This document shows positions 61,538 to 64,000 of a stretch of 64,000 bases of DNA, piece by piece. The stretch is from JALYYC01 sp963795805. GTDB taxonomy: Bacteria > Chloroflexota > Dormibacteria > CF-121. The stretch lies in contig CAWCIV010000001.1 in assembly GCA_963795805.1 (NCBI GenBank), forward strand, positions 868,001-932,000, in the 5' to 3' direction. The position numbers and the translations under genes were made by a program. Numbering within the stretch: the stretch's first letter is position 1; the number at the start of each line of letters is the position of its first letter. The notes below the pieces were generated by a model. It saw nothing but the letters and a program-made list of their open reading frames with translations. It made no database searches and was not told the origin of the DNA.

Positions 61538-62172
61538 AGGCCTACGACCGCGGCGCCGGCAAGCGGCACGCCGGGCGGGGTGAACGGCGCCAGAAGGAGG
61601 GCGACGGCCGCGCCAGCCACAGCGCAGCGAACGGCGTGGTGGGCGCGGAGCATCGGCCAGAGGAGCGCGACGAACAGGGCTGGAAAGGCGGCGTCCACCC
61701 CCAGCCGGCGCGGATCGCCCAGGACCGGACCGATCAACGTGCCCACGATCGTGCCAGCCTGCCAACAGACATAAAGCAACCGGCCAGCCACGACCATGGT
61801 TCGACCGTCAGGTCGCCCAGGCTCACCCGCCGCGACCCCCAGCGCAAAGGTTTCGTCGACGATCAGTTGTCCGAGCAGGGCCCTTCGCACGCGGCCCCCA
61901 GGGAGGGAGCGGGCGACGGCGATGCCCGTCGCCACGAAGCGAACGTTGAGCAACGCCCCGGCCAGGATGGCGGGGACGATGCCTCCACCCGCGGCGATCA
62001 CGCCGACCGCGGCGAACTGCGCCGATCCCGCAAAAACGATCAGGGACATCAAGACAACCGACCAACCAGGGAGACCGGTCGAGACGGCTAGCACGCCGAA
62101 CGAAGCCCCGAAGACGGCGACCGCAATCGCCACGGGCGCGGCACGCAGGAGGATGGTCCGAACCGGCGTCAT
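61522..62172 (-). CDS. azlC: AzlC-family branched-chain amino acid exporter
   Basis: 216 residues from ATG 62172, with about seven membrane helices. Family motifs are VAVFGASFGVLAVSTGL, FAGSAQFAAVGVIAAGG, ALLNVRFVATGIAVA and LGQLIVDETFALGV. With AzlD it exports valine, leucine, isoleucine or analogues. GTG 62235 would add 21 residues. The shorter start is favoured because a GATAAT/TAATTT -10-like sequence lies 5-7 bases before it. Confidence 0.9.
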   Translation of the reverse strand: MTPVRTILLRAAPVAIAVAVFGASFGVLAVSTGLPGWSVVLMSLIVFAGSAQFAAVGVIAAGGGIVPAILAGALLNVRFVATGIAVARSLPGGRVRRALLGQLIVDETFALGVAAGEPGRPDGRTMVVAGRLLYVCWQAGTIVGTLIGPVLGDPRRLGVDAAFPALFVALLWPMLRAHHAVRCAVAGAAVALLLAPFTPPGVPLAGAAVVGLWLSR

Positions 62173-62256
62173 TGGCGAAATTATCTGGAATGGGGCGGGT
62201 TCGACGACTGCCTCCCGTTCACCAGCTGTGACCACCTACCTGAGGTCCCGCCCGTC

Positions 62257-62262
62257 TATAGT
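62257..62262 (+). promoter_or_regulatory. -10 hexamer TATAGT of the histidine kinase gene
   Basis: TATAGT ends 12 bases before ATG 62275, giving at most a very short leader, although CGGGAG lies in between. Confidence 0.45.
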
Positions 62263-62274
62263 CGGGAGCAGGCC

Positions 62275-64000
62275 ATGAGGTCAGGACCGCTAGTGATCGG
62301 CAACTGGGCTCGCCTCCGACCGACGCTCGCGAGTCTGCTTCCGTACGTGGCTGCGCTTGGCAGCATCGGGGTCGCCAGCGTGCTGCTCGGGCTGGTCGCC
62401 TACCTGCTGCGCCTTCCGAGGATCGAAACCTATCCCCTGGTCTACCTGCTCTGCGTCGCGGTCATCATGCTGCGCTTCGGCCGAGCCCCGGCGTTGGTCG
62501 CCACGGCGGCGTCCGCCGTCGCCATGGACACGATCATGGTGCCACCGACCTCCACCTTCGGTTGGCACTCCGCCAACGACCTGATCCGGCTGGTCTCCGG
62601 CGTCGTCGCCGGGTTGGTCCTGATATTCACGATCGAGGCCACGCGCCGATCGACGTCCTTGCTGGCCAGACGGAAGGATCTCTTGCAGGAGGTCTCGCCC
62701 CGCATCATCCAGAGCCTCGACGTCGAGGAGATCCTCAGTACGGTCGCCGAGCAGACGCAGCGCGTCATCGACTACCAGAACTTCCGGCTCTACCGGTGGG
62801 ACGAAGCGACGGAACGCCTCGTCCTGATGAAGGCGGTCGCTCGGGCGGGTCCGTACGAGGGTCTGGACTGGCGGTCGGTGACCCTCGCGCTCGGAGAGGG
62901 GATCACGGGAACGGCCGCGCACACCCGCAAGGCGATCCTGGTTCCGGACGCGCGGCGGGATCCGCGCATCGTCTATCCACCGGGAGTTGCGCCGATCGAG
63001 GAGACCGTCCTCAGCGTGCCGATGGTGACGCGCGACCGGCTATTCGGCGCACTCTCGCTGGGGCGGCTGGGTGCCCGGTCGATGACTGGCGACGATTTGC
63101 GCTTGATGGAGTCGATTGGCGCCCAGACCGCGCTGGCCCTGGCCAACGCCGAGCAGTACGCCGAGGCCGAGCAGGTGATTCACGCGCTGGCCGCGATCGA
63201 GGCCCTGCAACCGATGACGGGCACCATGTCCGAGGCTGAGGTCGACCAGCGCATCAGCGACGGCTTTCTTGAACTGAGCCAGGCCGAGCTTACGACCTTG
63301 CACGTCCTGCGGGCGGACGGCCAGTACCACGAGGGCGCCAGCTCCGGGCAAATCGAGATCAGTCCTGACGCACCGAGCCAGCCGGCGATCGCCGCCTCCG
63401 ACGTCGCCTGGCTTGCGGACGCCAGGGTCGCGGCCTATGTCTCCGATACCCCGAACGATCCCCGGCTCCCGCGCTGGGCGCGCGAGGCGGCGAAGCGCAG
63501 CGGCGTGCAGGCGAGCGTCTACCTTCCCCTCAGGGCCGGCCAGCGCCTTCTCGGCTTCGTCGGTCTCCACTGGCGGCGCCCGCGATGGTTGCGCCCGGAG
63601 CAGCTGGGGCGATTCCAGCTGGTCGCCGCGCAGGCCGCCATCACGCTCGACACGCGCCGCGCTCTCGAGCAGGAGCGCGGCCGAGCCGAAGCCCTTGCCG
63701 AGCTGGAACGCGCCCGTCGGGAATTCATGCAGATCGCCTCGCACGAGCTCCGCACGCCGTTGACGGTGATCCGCGGTTATGCCTCGCTGCTGGAGGACGG
63801 CTCGCTGGGCCCGATCCCGGAGAAGGCACGTCAGGCGCTGCACACCCTGATGGAGAAATCGACCGAGATGCGGGCCCAGGTGGAACGCATGCTGCTGCTC
63901 GCCCGCCTGGAGGACGGCGCGGTGCCGCCCCCGATGCATTCACTGGATCTCCGTACCGTCGTGCAGGACGCGGTCAGCCGGGTCCAGCCGCAGGTGGAGC
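62275..64000 (+). CDS. Sensor histidine kinase, DUF4118-GAF-GAF-HisKA (partial at 3' end)
   Basis: The reading frame is open from ATG 62275 to the window end (575 codons). The N-terminus has four membrane helices of the KdpD-like DUF4118 type (YPLVYLLCVAVIMLRFGRAP ... VPPTSTFGWHSANDL; about 25-125). Two GAF domains follow: about 145-295 (VAEQTQRVIDYQNFRLYRW, GEGITGTAAHTRKAILVPD) and about 310-460 (FVGLHWRRPRWLRPEQL). The HisKA dimerisation helix has the phospho-acceptor His in ASHELRTPLTVIRGYASLLE (about 488-507). The ATPase domain lies beyond 64,000. Confidence 0.9.
   Translation, partial: MRSGPLVIGNWARLRPTLASLLPYVAALGSIGVASVLLGLVAYLLRLPRIETYPLVYLLCVAVIMLRFGRAPALVATAASAVAMDTIMVPPTSTFGWHSANDLIRLVSGVVAGLVLIFTIEATRRSTSLLARRKDLLQEVSPRIIQSLDVEEILSTVAEQTQRVIDYQNFRLYRWDEATERLVLMKAVARAGPYEGLDWRSVTLALGEGITGTAAHTRKAILVPDARRDPRIVYPPGVAPIEETVLSVPMVTRDRLFGALSLGRLGARSMTGDDLRLMESIGAQTALALANAEQYAEAEQVIHALAAIEALQPMTGTMSEAEVDQRISDGFLELSQAELTTLHVLRADGQYHEGASSGQIEISPDAPSQPAIAASDVAWLADARVAAYVSDTPNDPRLPRWAREAAKRSGVQASVYLPLRAGQRLLGFVGLHWRRPRWLRPEQLGRFQLVAAQAAITLDTRRALEQERGRAEALAELERARREFMQIASHELRTPLTVIRGYASLLEDGSLGPIPEKARQALHTLMEKSTEMRAQVERMLLLARLEDGAVPPPMHSLDLRTVVQDAVSRVQPQVE

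Overview
The window is a GC-rich, densely packed bacterial chromosome segment of about 60 genes. It has no insertion sequence, prophage, CRISPR array or rRNA. The gene set points to a Terrabacteria lineage outside the Bacillota and the classical Actinobacteria, most likely Chloroflexota or Candidatus Dormibacterota (inference). Actinobacteria-like traits are F420-type oxidoreductases, a fused 2-oxoglutarate dehydrogenase, a CysM-Mec pair, a DUF5709-like protein and GpgS. Bacillota-like traits are RNase J, RNase Y, YmdB, SpoVS, SpoIID, and a LysM protein divergent from lexA.

Region 1 (1-21,935) is a genome-maintenance and RNA-processing block: udg4, rnj, ftsK, yajQ, cinA-C, recA, recX, rny, ymdB, spoVS, miaB, mutS, mutL, miaA, hflX, lexA and a yneA-like LysM gene. 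As I remember the Bacillus subtilis map, this order is close to the same genes there. The lexA/LysM intergenic region carries four LexA-type boxes, and two of them sit inside the spacers of opposing promoters. A broken uracil-DNA glycosylase gene lies between rny and ymdB. mutS has no ATG, GTG or TTG start and shares the frame of miaB.

Region 2 (22,038-29,569) holds a membrane GAF sensor coupled to a small membrane protein, a small HExxH protein, an AAA/STAND-like ATPase, a Xer-type recombinase and aconitase. Region 3 (29,566-39,545) holds a lipoprotein, a TadE-TadE-TadG-like trio, a small membrane protein, a SpoIID/LytB-domain protein preceded by a 50-residue lysine-rich protein, and an operon of pyrF, a LigB-AMMECR1 fusion and a histone-deacetylase-family enzyme.

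Region 4 (39,579-52,389) opens with a single-chain lipoyl-E2-E1 2-oxoglutarate dehydrogenase. Small proteins, an F420-type oxidoreductase, tRNA-Pro(GGG) and der follow. A three-gene carbohydrate operon closes it: debranching-type glucosidase, GT4 glycosyltransferase, and a Usp-GpgS fusion likely to make glucosylglycerate. Region 5 (52,406-64,000) holds the cysM-mec pair, an RDD protein, an F420-type protein and a MetB-like enzyme, a cyclase-ATPase-TPR regulator, a DUF421 protein, a D,D-carboxypeptidase, a Rho-N-like protein, AzlCD, and a histidine kinase that runs off the window.

A recurring feature is a TANNNT -10 hexamer ending 6-12 bases before the start codon, with no Shine-Dalgarno sequence and no clear -35. 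This suggests that leaderless transcripts are common. Other genes overlap the preceding gene by a few bases (GTGA, ATGA, TTGA), implying translational coupling.
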